The notes under the pieces were generated by a model. The model worked only from the letters and a program-made list of their open reading frames with translations. It was not told the origin of the DNA and made no database searches. Of a stretch of DNA of 64,000 nucleotides, positions 24,886 through 34,590 are shown piece by piece (position 1 is the first letter of the stretch; each line of letters starts with the position of its first letter). The stretch is from Rhodothalassium salexigens DSM 2132. Its GTDB lineage: Bacteria > Pseudomonadota > Alphaproteobacteria > Sphingomonadales > Rhodothalassiaceae. The DNA is taken from positions 496,001 to 560,000 of the forward strand of contig NZ_SLXO01000001.1 in NCBI RefSeq assembly GCF_004341375.1. The letters are read 5' to 3'. The position numbers were made by a program, and so were the translations under genes.

Positions 24886-26736
24886 ATGAAGACAGTTTCT
24901 CTGCTTGCGTCCACCTCCCTGCTGGGGCTCGCCGCGTCGGCCGGCGCCGTGGCCGCCGATGCCATGCCCGCGGGTGCGGACGACCCGGTCGAAGAAATCC
25001 TCGTCACCGGCACCCGCTTCGAATTGTCGCTCGACCAGATCGGCCGCGCCGTCTCGGTGCTGACCGAAGAACAGATCGAGTTGCGCCAGCAACGCTTCGT
25101 GTCCGACGCGCTGCGCGTGCTGCCGGGCGTCCAGATCACCCAGACCGGTGCGGTCGGCAGCACCACCAGCGTGTCGCTGCGCGGCCTGCCCAGCAACCAG
25201 ACCCTGGTGGTCCAGGACGGCATCGTGCTGAACAACCCGGCCCAGTTCGGCACCAGCTTCAACTTCGCCAATTTCGACACCAACGATGTGGAGCGCCTGG
25301 AAGTGATCCGCGGCGCGCAATCGACCCTGTGGGGTTCGGACGCCATCGGCGGGGTGATCAACATCGTCACCAAAAGCGGCGCCGACGGGGTTGCCGGCAG
25401 CGGCTTCTTCGAGGGCGGCTCGTTCGGCACCTTCCGCGGCGGCGCCAATGTGCGCGGCGGCAACGACATCGTCTCGGGCCGGGTGTCGCTGAGCGGCGTG
25501 CGCGTGCGCGGGTTTTCCAGCGCCGACGAAGCCAATGGCAACACCGAAGACGACGGCTACGAGAACTATACCGTCTCGGCCAAGGGTCTCTACAAGCCGC
25601 TCGACAATCTGAGCTTCCAGACCGTGCTGCGCTACCAGGACAGCCAGAACGAGTATGACGGCGTTGTCAACGGCGTGGTCACCGACGCCGACGAAGTGGC
25701 CAACACCGAGGAACTGACCGTCGGGGCCTTCGCCACCTACACCATGTTCGACAACCGGTTGAGCCACCGCGCCTCGGTCACCTATGTGCAGACCGACCGG
25801 CTGTTCTTCTCCGACGCCGGCATCAGCTTCGACAATTCGGGCAGCCGCCTGTCCTATGAATATCAGGGCAAGGGCCGGCCGATCGACCAGGTCGAAGTGA
25901 TCTACGGCATGGAGTATGAGGAACAGGAAAGCCAGACCAAGGTGGGCTTCGGCGGCGACCAGGCGATCGACACCTGGAGCGGCTATGGCCTGGTCCATCT
26001 GCGGCCCCTGGAGGGCGTGTCGCTGACCGCCGGGGTGCGCCACGACGATGCCGACGCATTCGGCGCCGAGACCACGTTCAGCGGCTCGGGCCGGATCGAG
26101 ATCCCTTATATCGGCGGCGCGTTGCGCGGCAGCTATTCCGAAGGCTTCCGGGGCCCGTCGGTGGGCGAACTGGGCTTCAACCCCGACCTGCGCGCGGAAT
26201 ATTCCAACAGTTGGGACATCGGGCTTGAACGCGCCTTCCTGGACCAGCGTGTGCGCCTGGGCGTGACCTATTTCGACCAGGAAATCGACGACCTGATCTC
26301 GTTCGACCTCAACGCCTTCACCTATCGCAACGTGCAGCGGTTCGAGACCAGCGGCGTCGAGGTGTCGGGCGACTTCCGGTTCACGTCGAAGCTGTCCATG
26401 AACGCTGCCTACACCTATCTCGACGCGTTCAACGCCACCACCACCATCGCCGCCAACAACCAGCCCGACCACCGGTTCAACGCCGAGATCGCCTATCGCC
26501 CGATCGACAAGTTGACCCTGTCCACCGGCATCTGGTTCAACGGCCGGGAAAACGAAGACGGCACCCAGCCGCTCGACAGCTTCACCGTGGTGTCGCTGCG
26601 CGCCGAATACGCCCTGACCGACTATATGGACGTGACGGTGCGGATCGAGAACCTGACCGACGCCGACTATCAGGACAATTTCGGCTATGGGACGGCGCCG
26701 ATCTCGGCCTATGGGGGCTTGCGCGTCCGGTTCTGA
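24886..26736 (+). CDS. btuB: TonB-dependent vitamin B12 receptor
   Basis: Encodes 616 aa, the length of E. coli BtuB (about 614). A signal peptide ends near AGAVAADA. A TonB box is at about VEEILVTGTR, followed by a plug domain (LPGVQITQTG, LEVIRGAQSTLWGSDAIGGVINIVT) and a 22-strand type barrel ending in phenylalanine (LRVRF). It binds corrinoids at the cell surface and moves them into the periplasm with energy from TonB. The cobalamin riboswitch upstream supports the substrate call. A strong terminator follows the gene. Confidence 0.92.
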   Translation: MKTVSLLASTSLLGLAASAGAVAADAMPAGADDPVEEILVTGTRFELSLDQIGRAVSVLTEEQIELRQQRFVSDALRVLPGVQITQTGAVGSTTSVSLRGLPSNQTLVVQDGIVLNNPAQFGTSFNFANFDTNDVERLEVIRGAQSTLWGSDAIGGVINIVTKSGADGVAGSGFFEGGSFGTFRGGANVRGGNDIVSGRVSLSGVRVRGFSSADEANGNTEDDGYENYTVSAKGLYKPLDNLSFQTVLRYQDSQNEYDGVVNGVVTDADEVANTEELTVGAFATYTMFDNRLSHRASVTYVQTDRLFFSDAGISFDNSGSRLSYEYQGKGRPIDQVEVIYGMEYEEQESQTKVGFGGDQAIDTWSGYGLVHLRPLEGVSLTAGVRHDDADAFGAETTFSGSGRIEIPYIGGALRGSYSEGFRGPSVGELGFNPDLRAEYSNSWDIGLERAFLDQRVRLGVTYFDQEIDDLISFDLNAFTYRNVQRFETSGVEVSGDFRFTSKLSMNAAYTYLDAFNATTTIAANNQPDHRFNAEIAYRPIDKLTLSTGIWFNGRENEDGTQPLDSFTVVSLRAEYALTDYMDVTVRIENLTDADYQDNFGYGTAPISAYGGLRVRF

Positions 26737-26767
26737 CCGGCGCAGCCTCCGCGTTCATCAACCCCAG

Positions 26768-26796
26768 CCGCCGGGGCCGCGCGCCCCGGCGGTTTT
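26768..26796 (+). terminator. Rho-independent terminator after btuB
   Basis: A perfect 10-bp GC stem CCGCCGGGGC/GCCCCGGCGG with a 5-nt loop is followed by TTTT. It lies 31 nt after the btuB stop and 21 nt before the cobQ start codon, so cobQ expression depends on read-through or on a weak promoter in the short remaining gap. Confidence 0.75.
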
Positions 26797-26817
26797 CGCA
26801 CTACCCGGAGACCGCCC

Positions 26818-28437
26818 ATGACCAGCGTTGCGCCCACGCCGGCCTTGATGATCCAGGGCACCGGCTCGGATGTGGGCAAGTCGTTCCTGGTCGCCGGCCT
26901 CGCCCGGGCGCTCGCCAATCGCGGCCTCAAGGTGGCGCCGTTCAAGCCCCAGAACATGTCCAACAATGCCGCCGTGGTCGCCACCGGCGAGGCGGGCGAC
27001 GGCCCGGACGGCGAGGGCGAAATCGGCCGCGCGCAATGGGTCCAGGCGCTGGCCGCGCGGGTCGCGCCCACGGTGCACATGAACCCGGTGCTGCTCAAAC
27101 CGCAAAGCGACCGCACCGCCCAGGTGATCGTCCAGGGCCGCCGCCACGACATCCTCGACGCCCTGCCCTATCAGCAGCGCAAGGGCGCCCTGCTCGCCCA
27201 TGTGCTGGACAGTTTCGAGCGGCTCAAGGCCAGCGCCGACATCGTTCTGGTGGAAGGGGCCGGCAGCCCGGCCGAGGTCAATCTGCGCGCCGGCGACATC
27301 GCCAATATGGGCTTCGCGCGCGCCGCCGGCGTGCCGGTGATCCTGGCCGGCGACATCGACCGCGGCGGCGTCATCGCCGCCCTGGTCGGCACCCACGCGG
27401 TGGTCGACCCGGCCGACGCGGCGATGATCCGCGGCTTTCTGATCAACCGGTTTCGCGGCGACGTGACCCTGTTCGACGACGGCCTGACGTTCATCGAACG
27501 GCGCACCGGCTGGCCCGGCTTCGGCGTCCTGCCGCACCTGGACGCGGCGCGCCGGCTGCCGGCCGAAGACGCGGTGGTGCTGGAACGCCCGCAAGGCGGT
27601 GCTGGCGGCCGGCGGCTGACCGTGGCCGCGCCCATGCTGTCGCGGATCGCCAATTTCGACGATCTCGACCCTTTGAAGGCCGACCCCGGCGTCGACGTGG
27701 TGTTCGTGCCGCCGGGCGAGGCGATCCCGCCCGCCGACCTGATCGTGCTTTTGGGCACCAAGGCGACCGTCGCCGACCTGGACTTCCTGCGCGCCCAGGG
27801 CTGGGACGTGGACATCGCCGCCCATGTGCGCCAGGGCGGCCGGGTGCTCGGCATCTGCGGCGGCTTCCAGATGCTCGGCCGCCGGGTCGCCGACGCCGAG
27901 GGCCATGAAGGCGCGGCGGGCGAGCGCCCCGGCCTCGGCCTTCTGGACATCGACACCGAGATGGCCGGCGACAAGACCGTGCGCACGGCCCGGGGCCACT
28001 GGACCCCGCCCGCCGACGCGACCGGCCGGCCGGCCGGCGGCCCGCTGCCGGTCGAAGGCTATGAGATCCATATGGGGCAAACCCGGGGGCCGGGGCTCGA
28101 CCGGCCGCTCTTGACCCTCGACGGCCGGGCGCACGGCGCGGTGTCCGCCGACGGCCGGGTCATGGGCTGCTATCTGCACGGCCTGTTCACCGCCGACGGC
28201 TTCCGCCAACGCTTTCTGGAGACCCTCGGCCTGCCCGCCGGCGCGGCCGCCGGGTCTTATACACAAGCCCTCGACGCCGCCCTCGACAGCATCGCCGAGG
28301 CGTTCGAACGGCACCTGGACGTGGATGGGCTGTTGGCGGTGGCGCGCGCCGGCGTGGGCGCGGCCGTTTCGGCCACCGCCACGGCGGATGCCGCCACCGA
28401 CGCCGCAGACGCCGCAGACGCCCCTGGCGCGCCATGA
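26818..28437 (+). CDS. cobQ: Cobyric acid synthase
   Basis: Encodes 539 aa. The N-terminal amidotransferase-linked P-loop domain reads [17 protein letters not shown], with KPQNMSNN following. The C-terminal class I glutaminase domain has the catalytic Cys in [11 protein letters not shown] and the His in GCYLHGLF. It amidates four side chains of adenosylcobyrinic acid a,c-diamide. The last 30 or so residues are a low-complexity Ala/Asp tail ([12 protein letters not shown]) that is not part of the family core. Its stop overlaps the cbiB start by 4 nt. Confidence 0.95.
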   Translation: MTSVAPTPALMIQGTGSDVGKSFLVAGLARALANRGLKVAPFKPQNMSNNAAVVATGEAGDGPDGEGEIGRAQWVQALAARVAPTVHMNPVLLKPQSDRTAQVIVQGRRHDILDALPYQQRKGALLAHVLDSFERLKASADIVLVEGAGSPAEVNLRAGDIANMGFARAAGVPVILAGDIDRGGVIAALVGTHAVVDPADAAMIRGFLINRFRGDVTLFDDGLTFIERRTGWPGFGVLPHLDAARRLPAEDAVVLERPQGGAGGRRLTVAAPMLSRIANFDDLDPLKADPGVDVVFVPPGEAIPPADLIVLLGTKATVADLDFLRAQGWDVDIAAHVRQGGRVLGICGGFQMLGRRVADAEGHEGAAGERPGLGLLDIDTEMAGDKTVRTARGHWTPPADATGRPAGGPLPVEGYEIHMGQTRGPGLDRPLLTLDGRAHGAVSADGRVMGCYLHGLFTADGFRQRFLETLGLPAGAAAGSYTQALDAALDSIAEAFERHLDVDGLLAVARAGVGAAVSATATADAATDAADAADAPGAP

Positions 28438-29429
28438 TCGGCACCGTGATGGGCATGATCATGGGCGCCGGCCTGCTGGTGATCGCCCTGGTGCTCGACG
28501 CGCTGGTCGGCGACCCGCCGCGGCTGTGGGGCCGGCTGGGTCATCCGGTGGTGTGGATCGGCGCGCTGATCGACCGCGCCGATCGCTGGCTCAACCGCGA
28601 ACGCTGGCCCGAGCCGGTGCGTCGGGTACTCGGCGCGGTGGCGCTGGCGGCGCTGGTGGCGCTGGCCGGCGGGGTCGGCTGGGGGCTCGAAGTCGCTGCC
28701 GCCCGGCTGACCGGCGGCGCGCTGTTGGTGGTGCTGGTGGTCACCGTGTTCCTGGCCTGGCGCAGTCTGGCCGACCATGTGGCCGCGGTGCCCCAAGCGC
28801 TCGACGCCCCGGGCGACGAGGCCGGGCGCCTGGCCGCCGGGCGACGGGCGACGGCGATGATCGTCGGGCGCGACACCCGGCCGCTCGACCGCGCCGGGCT
28901 GTGCCGCGCGGCGATCGAAAGCCTGGCCGAGAACTATGCCGACGGCGTCATGGGCCCGGCCCTGGCGTTCCTGGTCGGCGGGCTGCCGGGCTTGTTGATC
29001 TACAAGACCGTCAACACCGCCGATTCGATGATCGGCCACCGCACGCCGCGCCACCGGGCGTTCGGCTGGGCGGCGGCGCGCACCGACGACCTGTTGAACC
29101 TGGTGCCGGCGCGGCTGACCGCGCTGTTGATCGCGCTCGCCGCCGGCACCCGGGGCCTGCGGGCGCTCGCCACCGCCTGGCGCGACGCCGGGCGCCATCT
29201 GTCGCCCAATGCCGGCTGGCCCGAAGCCGCCATGGCCGGTGCCTTGGGGCTGGCGCTCGGCGGCCCGCGCCGCTATGGCGCCGAGACCGTGGACGGGGCC
29301 TGGTTCGGCGACGGCCGGGCGCAGGCCGAGACCGCCGACGTGCACCGCGCGCTGGCGCTCACCGGCCGCGCCCATCTGATCCTGGGTGCCGCCGCCGGCA
29401 CCCTGGCGTCGGCACCGTTTCTGCTCTGA
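28434..29429 (+). CDS. cbiB: Adenosylcobinamide-phosphate synthase (CbiB/CobD)
   Basis: Encodes 331 aa, a multi-span inner-membrane protein. Family motifs include [13 protein letters not shown] and HPVVWIG at the start and [13 protein letters not shown] in the middle. It joins aminopropanol phosphate, the product of the CobC decarboxylase nearby, to cobyric acid from CobQ, giving adenosylcobinamide phosphate. Start ATG overlaps the cobQ stop. The stop lies only 4 nt from the stop of cobU on the opposite strand, so transcription units meet head on. Confidence 0.92.
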   Translation: MIGTVMGMIMGAGLLVIALVLDALVGDPPRLWGRLGHPVVWIGALIDRADRWLNRERWPEPVRRVLGAVALAALVALAGGVGWGLEVAAARLTGGALLVVLVVTVFLAWRSLADHVAAVPQALDAPGDEAGRLAAGRRATAMIVGRDTRPLDRAGLCRAAIESLAENYADGVMGPALAFLVGGLPGLLIYKTVNTADSMIGHRTPRHRAFGWAAARTDDLLNLVPARLTALLIALAAGTRGLRALATAWRDAGRHLSPNAGWPEAAMAGALGLALGGPRRYGAETVDGAWFGDGRAQAETADVHRALALTGRAHLILGAAAGTLASAPFLL

Positions 29430-29433
29430 GCGC

Positions 29434-29967
29434 TCAGCCGGCCGGTGCCTTGAGCGTCAGGGGCAGCCCGGCGACCGCCAGGATCACCTCGTCGGCGGCC
29501 GCCGCCACGCGTTGGTTGAGCCGCCCGGCCTCGTCGCGGAACGCTCGCGCCAGCGCGTTGAGCGGCACGATGCCCGCGCCCACCTCGTTGGTCACCAGCA
29601 CCACCGGCACCGGCGCCTCTGCCAGCCAGCGACACAGACCGTCGGCCGCCGCGTCCACATCGGCCTCGGCGTGCAGCAGGTTGCTCAGCCACAGGGTCAG
29701 GCAGTCCACCAGACACGCCCGCGCGCCCGCCGCCACCGCAGCGTCGAGCCCGGCCACCAGATCCAGCGAGGCCTCGACCGTCTGCCAGCCGGCGCCGCGC
29801 CGTGCCCGGTGGTGGCGGATGCGCTCGGCCATCTCGCCATCCCCCGCCTCGGCCGTCGCCACATAGCCCCAGGGCGCCGGCTGCGCCTCGACCCGCGCCT
29901 CGGCGATCCGGCTCTTGCCCGACCGCGCGCCCCCGGTGACCAAAACCACACTCGCCATACTCGCCAT
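29434..29967 (-). CDS. cobU: Adenosylcobinamide kinase / adenosylcobinamide-phosphate guanylyltransferase
   Basis: Encodes 177 aa from the ATG at 29967, which has GGGAG about 7 nt upstream; an ATG nine bases later is also possible because the codons ATG GCG AGT are duplicated. The P-loop is GGARSGKS and the family motif VTNEVGAGIVPLN is present. It phosphorylates adenosylcobinamide and adds GMP for lower-loop assembly. Called cobP in the P. denitrificans scheme. It is convergent with cbiB, unlike the rest of the cob genes here. Confidence 0.92.
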   Translation of the reverse strand: MASMASVVLVTGGARSGKSRIAEARVEAQPAPWGYVATAEAGDGEMAERIRHHRARRGAGWQTVEASLDLVAGLDAAVAAGARACLVDCLTLWLSNLLHAEADVDAAADGLCRWLAEAPVPVVLVTNEVGAGIVPLNALARAFRDEAGRLNQRVAAAADEVILAVAGLPLTLKAPAG

Positions 29968-30162
29968 ACTCGCTCCCGCTCGGTGTCCTCTGTGCACTCG
30001 GTCTAAAGCCTCGGCGCACCCCGGTCACGCCCTGAGGCGTCGGTTGCGCACAACGCAACAAGTTTTACAGACCGATGTTATTGCGATCGAGAAGGTTTCC
30101 AACCATCATCCCGAGCAAGACCGGAGGCGTCGTGCCACAAACACTCATAAAGGGCAGATTCC

Positions 30163-30636
30163 ATGCGGGTTTTGATACTGACGGCGGTCTTGACCATGGC
30201 GATGGCGACCGGCCCGACCCAGCGCAGCGCCCAAGCCGACCAGATGTCCCCCCAAGACCCGACGGTTTTGAGCGCCATGTTCCGCTGGTGGAATGACGCC
30301 ATCGACCAGGAGGGGGCGTTCACCCGCGACGCCTTCGCCCGCGACTACACCGACGACGCCCGGCTGGTCATCAACAACCGGCTGGTGTTGAACGGTCTGG
30401 ATCAATGGGTCAGCCACTTCCGACGCATTCAAGACGAGACCGAGTATGTGGAGATCCGTCTGCCGTTCGAAGAAGAGTTCCAGGCCGGCGACAAGGTCTT
30501 CACACATCACATCATCTGGTCCGGTTCTCCTGACCGACCCGACAAGATGCAGGTCATGGGCTATGCAGAGCTGAAAAACGAAAAAATCAGCCTGATCAAC
30601 TTCGTCCGTGTCCCGCTTACCGGAAGCCGGCCCTGA
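30163..30636 (+). CDS. Secreted NTF2/SnoaL-like domain protein, function unknown
   Basis: Encodes 157 aa. A signal peptide covers about residues 1-25 (LILTAVLTMAMATG then SAQA). The mature part follows the cone-fold NTF2-like layout: an N-terminal helix (MFRWWNDAIDQEG), a DYTDDARLVINNR strand, and C-terminal strands around HHIIWSG and MGYAELKNEKISLINF. This fold is used for many enzymes and binding proteins, and no catalytic pattern lets me choose. A palindrome follows at 30650-30665. No operon partner is evident. Confidence 0.65.
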   Translation: MRVLILTAVLTMAMATGPTQRSAQADQMSPQDPTVLSAMFRWWNDAIDQEGAFTRDAFARDYTDDARLVINNRLVLNGLDQWVSHFRRIQDETEYVEIRLPFEEEFQAGDKVFTHHIIWSGSPDRPDKMQVMGYAELKNEKISLINFVRVPLTGSRP

Positions 30637-30649
30637 CGAGACGGCACAA

Positions 30650-30665
30650 AAGCCGCCGGCGGCTT
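30650..30665 (+). terminator. Palindrome after the NTF2-like gene, possible terminator
   Basis: AAGCCGCC and GGCGGCTT form a perfect 16-bp palindrome 13 nt after the stop codon. As RNA it would fold with a small loop. No clear U-tract follows, so its use as a terminator is uncertain. Confidence 0.35.
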
Positions 30666-30776
30666 CCGCACCCACGCCCGCGCCACACCCATACGCCCGA
30701 CGCCCCGACCACCACGTCCAACAAGAGACAGAGGCCGAAATCGATCCGTCAAGGAAACACACCACGGAGGGTTCCC

Positions 30777-31013
30777 ATGTCGTTGCGTTTTCATCACCCC
30801 TCGGCGGGTCTTTGCGTCTCTTTGTCTGCTCTCTCCTTGTCCGTTCTCGCCTTGGCCGCCCCGGCTGGTGCCCAGACCGAAGACCGGACATCCGCAACCC
30901 CCGCCAGCACCACGGAAGACAGCGCCCAAGGCACGGGCGTCGCCCTCGAAGAGATCATCGTCACCGCCCAACGCCGCGAGCAAAGCCACCGCAACGACCG
31001 GCAGGCAGACTGA
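30777..31013 (+). pseudogene. Truncated TonB-dependent receptor (N-terminal remnant)
   Basis: An open frame of 78 codons with GGAGG before the ATG. It encodes a signal peptide (about residues 1-32, ending APAGAQ) and a typical TonB box, LEEIIVTAQRREQS, which in intact receptors leads into the plug domain. Here the frame stops about 11 residues after the box and no plug or barrel is found in any frame before the convergent MFS gene ends at 31080. It looks like the start of a receptor whose remaining 600-900 residues were deleted. It may still be expressed as a short exported peptide. Confidence 0.65.
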
Positions 31014-31079
31014 CCGCACGGCGTCGCCACGCGCCCCCCGCCAGCGCCCCAGCCGGGCGCCGTCTTCCGGCCAAGCCGG

Positions 31080-32303
31080 TCAGGTTCGCCGCCCCACCGC
31101 GCCGGCGGAAAAGACCGCCGCCGCGGCCAGCGGCAGGCCGGCGGTGCCCAGAAACGCCCAGGTGAGCCCGGCCGCGTCGGCAACCGACCCGGCCAGGATC
31201 GGGCCGCCGACGCTGCCGGCGGCGACCCCCACCAGGGCGGCCGTGAAACCGAGCGAGCCGCGCCCGGGAAACAGCCGCAGGCTCCAGAAAGACAACAACG
31301 CGCTGATCGTCATCACCGCCGCCCCGTGCAGCCCGGCGGCCAGCAAGACGGCCCCCCAAGCGCTCGGACGCCAGGCGATCAATGCCAGCGAGGCGGCAAA
31401 GGCGGCGAACAAGAGGCCCAACAGGCGGCGCAGCCCCAGGCGCGCCTCGATCCAGCCGGTGGCCAGACCGACGATGCCGCACACGCCATAGCTCAGGAAG
31501 ATCACCGCTGCGGCGGCGCGGTCGGGCACGCCGACGAGCCCGCCCCGTGCCACCACATGGTCGGCGGCAAAAGACAAAAACACCGCGTTGCTGGCGCCGA
31601 AACACAGGGCTGCGGCGTAGAGCGGCACCACCGCTCGGCGGAGCAGCGCGGGCCGACCGCTGACCGGGATCGGGTCGCCGGCTCCCTCGGCGGCGCGTCC
31701 GCGCGGCACGCCGCGCCCGGCAATCACCGCCGCCGCAAGGCCGGCCACCGCAAACCCGGTCCACGCCGCCCGCCAGTCGGTCGCGCCATAGGCGACACCG
31801 AGGAACAAGGCGCCGGCCGCCGCCACCCCCACCGTGGTCCCGGTGGAGACCACCGACAGCGCGCCGGGCCGGGCATCGACCGGGACCACACGTTCGGCCG
31901 CATCATTGAACGGCACCCAGCAGAACCCCGCGCTGGCCCCGGCCAACGCGACGCCGGCGCCGAGCGCCGCGCCGGTCGCTGCGGTGGCGACGACCAGAAA
32001 GCCGAACGCCGCCGACGCGGCGCCGATCATCACCGGCACCCGTTGGCCGGCGCGCGCGTCGAGCCAGGCGGTCACGGGCAGCGCGGCGAAGAAAGCGAGA
32101 AAGCCGAGGCTCGCGATCAGGCCCGCCTGGGTGGTGGACAACGCAAACACATCGCGAAACGTGGGCAGGAACAGGCCGAACCCCATCCGCGCCGGCCCGA
32201 AGCTGACGGCGGTGGCCACGAACCCGGCGGAGGACAGCCAGACGGTGGGGCTTATCGAGGTCGTCACGGGCGCCGCGGCATGGTCGTCGCTCCGGCCGGT
32301 CAC
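31080..32303 (-). CDS. MFS transporter, YbfB/YjiJ-like
   Basis: Encodes 407 aa from a GTG at 32303; no ATG is available near the start and the ribosome binding site is weak, so the true start may be a few codons further in. Twelve spans are predicted. The N-terminal half has ATAVSFGPARMGFGLFLPTFRD, typical of the YbfB/YjiJ-like branch of the major facilitator family. The substrate is unknown. It lies head-to-tail against the receptor remnant and upstream of nothing on its own strand, so it is probably a single-gene unit. Confidence 0.8.
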   Translation of the reverse strand: MTGRSDDHAAAPVTTSISPTVWLSSAGFVATAVSFGPARMGFGLFLPTFRDVFALSTTQAGLIASLGFLAFFAALPVTAWLDARAGQRVPVMIGAASAAFGFLVVATAATGAALGAGVALAGASAGFCWVPFNDAAERVVPVDARPGALSVVSTGTTVGVAAAGALFLGVAYGATDWRAAWTGFAVAGLAAAVIAGRGVPRGRAAEGAGDPIPVSGRPALLRRAVVPLYAAALCFGASNAVFLSFAADHVVARGGLVGVPDRAAAAVIFLSYGVCGIVGLATGWIEARLGLRRLLGLLFAAFAASLALIAWRPSAWGAVLLAAGLHGAAVMTISALLSFWSLRLFPGRGSLGFTAALVGVAAGSVGGPILAGSVADAAGLTWAFLGTAGLPLAAAAVFSAGAVGRRT

Positions 32304-32417
32304 GGGCTGGGCGCTTGTTGGCCCTCTATCACGCCCTACCTGACGCCGCGCCGGGCACGCAAGACAACACAGAGCGCGCCGGCGGGGTCATGTCAGAACG
32401 TCGCACCGGCGCGCGGC

Positions 32418-33212
32418 CTAGCCCGGCAGGCGCTCGACCAGGCGAAACAGCAGCCCCGGGAACCAGCGCTTGAGCCACAGGGCGTGCATTTCCAGCCCCT
32501 TGCCGACCGCGATCTCGCGGCGCCGGCGGCGCAGGCCTTGGGCGATGCGCTGGGCGCAGGCGTCCACGTCCATGCCGCGGGCATTGCCCTTGCTGGGCTT
32601 GGCGTGGGCGCTGCCGTCGCCGGTCAGCGCGGCATAGGCGATCGGCGTGTCGATATAGCCCGGCACGATGGTGGTCACGCGGATGCGGTCGCGGGCGTGT
32701 TCGGCGCGCAGGGCGTCGAACCAGCCCATCAGCGCGTGCTTGGCGGCGCAATAGCCGGCCCGGCCCTGGCTGCCGAGCTTGCCCGACACCGACGCGGTGA
32801 CCGCCACATGGCCGCCGCCCTGGGCCAGCATCAGCGGCAGCACCGCCCGGGTCAGCGCCACCTGGGCGAAGAAGTCCACCTCCATCAAGGTGCGCAGGGT
32901 GTCCATCTCGGTGTCCAGCACCCGCGCGCGCTGCGAGATGCCGGCATTGTTGACCAACAGGTCGATGCGGCCGAAGCGGGTCTGCATCTGGTCCACGGTG
33001 GCGGCGCGCGCGTCCGCGTCGGTGATGTCGAAGGGCAGGATCATCACGTCTTCGCCCGGCAGCCCGGTCTGTTGGGCGACCCGACGCAGCGCGTCCACCT
33101 GGCGCCCCGACAGCACCAGCTTGGGCCCGTCGGCGGCCAGGGCGCGGGCCAGCGCCGCGCCGATCCCCGACGACGCGCCCGTGATCCAGATCACCGATCC
33201 CTTGAAACTCAT
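32418..33212 (-). CDS. SDR family NAD(P)-dependent oxidoreductase
   Basis: Encodes 264 aa. Classical short-chain dehydrogenase motifs: TGASSGIG near residues 11-18, LVNNAG in the middle, catalytic Ser in TASVSGKLGS and YCAAK at the active site. The tail has a basic stretch and a hydrophobic end (HALWLKRWFPGLLFRLVERLPG split by charges), as in SDRs that act on membrane lipids or sterol-like substrates. Its start is 36 nt after the CoA-transferase stop on the same strand, so they may be cotranscribed. Substrate unknown. Confidence 0.85.
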   Translation of the reverse strand: MSFKGSVIWITGASSGIGAALARALAADGPKLVLSGRQVDALRRVAQQTGLPGEDVMILPFDITDADARAATVDQMQTRFGRIDLLVNNAGISQRARVLDTEMDTLRTLMEVDFFAQVALTRAVLPLMLAQGGGHVAVTASVSGKLGSQGRAGYCAAKHALMGWFDALRAEHARDRIRVTTIVPGYIDTPIAYAALTGDGSAHAKPSKGNARGMDVDACAQRIAQGLRRRRREIAVGKGLEMHALWLKRWFPGLLFRLVERLPG

Positions 33213-33248
33213 CTGCGCCGTTCCTTCCCGTTCGCTTGGCGCCGCAGC

Positions 33249-34424
33249 TTAAGAGCCCGGCGCGTCCGCGTCCAACGCCTTGAGCACCGCCTCGGTATCG
33301 GCGCCGAGGCGCGGCGGCGCGCGGCGATAGTCGGGCGGCGTGGCCGAAAAGCGCATCGGCTGGGCCAGGGTCTCGACCAGCCGCCCGGCGGCGTCGGGCA
33401 GCGCCACCCGCAGCCCCCGCGCCGCCACCTGATCCTCACCAAGGGCGTCGGCGATGCTGTTGACCGGGCCATTGGGGATCCCCGCGCCATCCAACAACGC
33501 GCGCCAATGGCCCGTGGTCTCGCCGGCCATCGCCCGGGCGATCAAGGGCACCAGGGTCTCGCGGTTGGCGACCCGGTCGGCGTTGCGGGCGAAGCGCCGG
33601 TCGCCGGCCCAGTCGTCCCGGCCGAGGAGCGCGGCGAAGCGGGCGAACTGCGCGTCATTGCCAACCGCCACGATCAGCCGCCCGTCGAGGGTCGGGAAAT
33701 CCTGATAGGGCACGATATTGGGGTGGGTGTTGCCCATCAATTCCGGGCTGCGCCCCGAGACCAGATAGTTCTGCGCCTGGTTGGCAAGGCACGCCAATTG
33801 GGTGTCGAACAGCGCCATGTCGATGTGCTGGCCCTGGCCGGTGGCGTCGCGGTGGCGCAGGGCGGCCAGGATCGCGATGGTGGCATAAAGCCCGGTGGTG
33901 ATATCGGCGACCGCCACGCCGGCCCGGACCGGCCCGCTGTCGGGGCTGCCGGTGACCGACATCAAGCCGGCCATGCCCTGGATCATGAAATCATAGCCGG
34001 GCTTGTCGCGGTTGGGGCCGGTCTGGCCGAAGCCGGTGATCGAACAATAGACCAGGCCCGGATGCTCGGCGGCCAGGCTGGCATAGTCGAGCCCCCATTT
34101 GGCCGCCGTGCCGGCCTTGAAATTCTCCACCACCACATCGGCGCGGGCGGCCAGCCGCCGCGCGGTGCGCTGGCCCTCGGCCGACCCCAGGTCGAGCGCC
34201 ACCGACCGTTTCGAGCGATTGGCGCACAGATAATAGGCGGCGGTCTCCTCGCCGTCGTCATGGACCACCGAGGGCGGACCCCAGCCGCGGGTGTCGTCGC
34301 CGCCGCCGGGGCGCTCCACCTTGATCACGTCGGCGCCCAGATCGCCGAGGATCTGCGTCGCCCACGGTCCGGCGAGCACGCGGCTAAGGTCGAGAACGGT
34401 CAATCCGGTCAGCGGGCCGGCCAT
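33249..34424 (-). CDS. CaiB/BaiF family (type III) CoA transferase
   Basis: Encodes 391 aa from the ATG at 34424. The N-terminus LTGLTVLDLSRVLAGPW and LGADVIKVERPGGGDDTR are family hallmarks, and the aspartate in PGYDFMIQG is at the position of the covalent acyl-intermediate residue. These enzymes move CoA between carboxylic acids such as formyl/oxalate or carnitine/butyrobetaine. The gene is divergent from a MaoC hydratase with 166 bp between them, a pairing seen in organic-acid catabolism. Actual substrate is not predictable. Confidence 0.9.
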   Translation of the reverse strand: MAGPLTGLTVLDLSRVLAGPWATQILGDLGADVIKVERPGGGDDTRGWGPPSVVHDDGEETAAYYLCANRSKRSVALDLGSAEGQRTARRLAARADVVVENFKAGTAAKWGLDYASLAAEHPGLVYCSITGFGQTGPNRDKPGYDFMIQGMAGLMSVTGSPDSGPVRAGVAVADITTGLYATIAILAALRHRDATGQGQHIDMALFDTQLACLANQAQNYLVSGRSPELMGNTHPNIVPYQDFPTLDGRLIVAVGNDAQFARFAALLGRDDWAGDRRFARNADRVANRETLVPLIARAMAGETTGHWRALLDGAGIPNGPVNSIADALGEDQVAARGLRVALPDAAGRLVETLAQPMRFSATPPDYRRAPPRLGADTEAVLKALDADAPGS

Positions 34425-34590
34425 GGGTGTCTCCCGGTCGAGTGAGCGTGAGGGCGCGCCCCGGAACCGGGGCACGCGGCGTGCCAGGGCCGTTATGGTG
34501 CGGTGCGGTGCGGTCGCTTGCCCGCCGGCGCCGGCCTCTCTACGCTAGCCAACGAAAACGCTTTGTAAAACCAACAAGGAGGCGGCGGCC

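Noticed and set aside
30637-31079. Continuation of the TonB receptor in another frame
   Set aside because: I read the other frames after 30990; they give Pro/Arg-rich sequence with no plug-domain motifs, so a simple frameshift does not explain the truncation.
31326-34445. 1039-codon plus-strand frame
   Set aside because: Runs antisense through the MFS, SDR and CaiB-type genes, all of which have clear family motifs on the minus strand.
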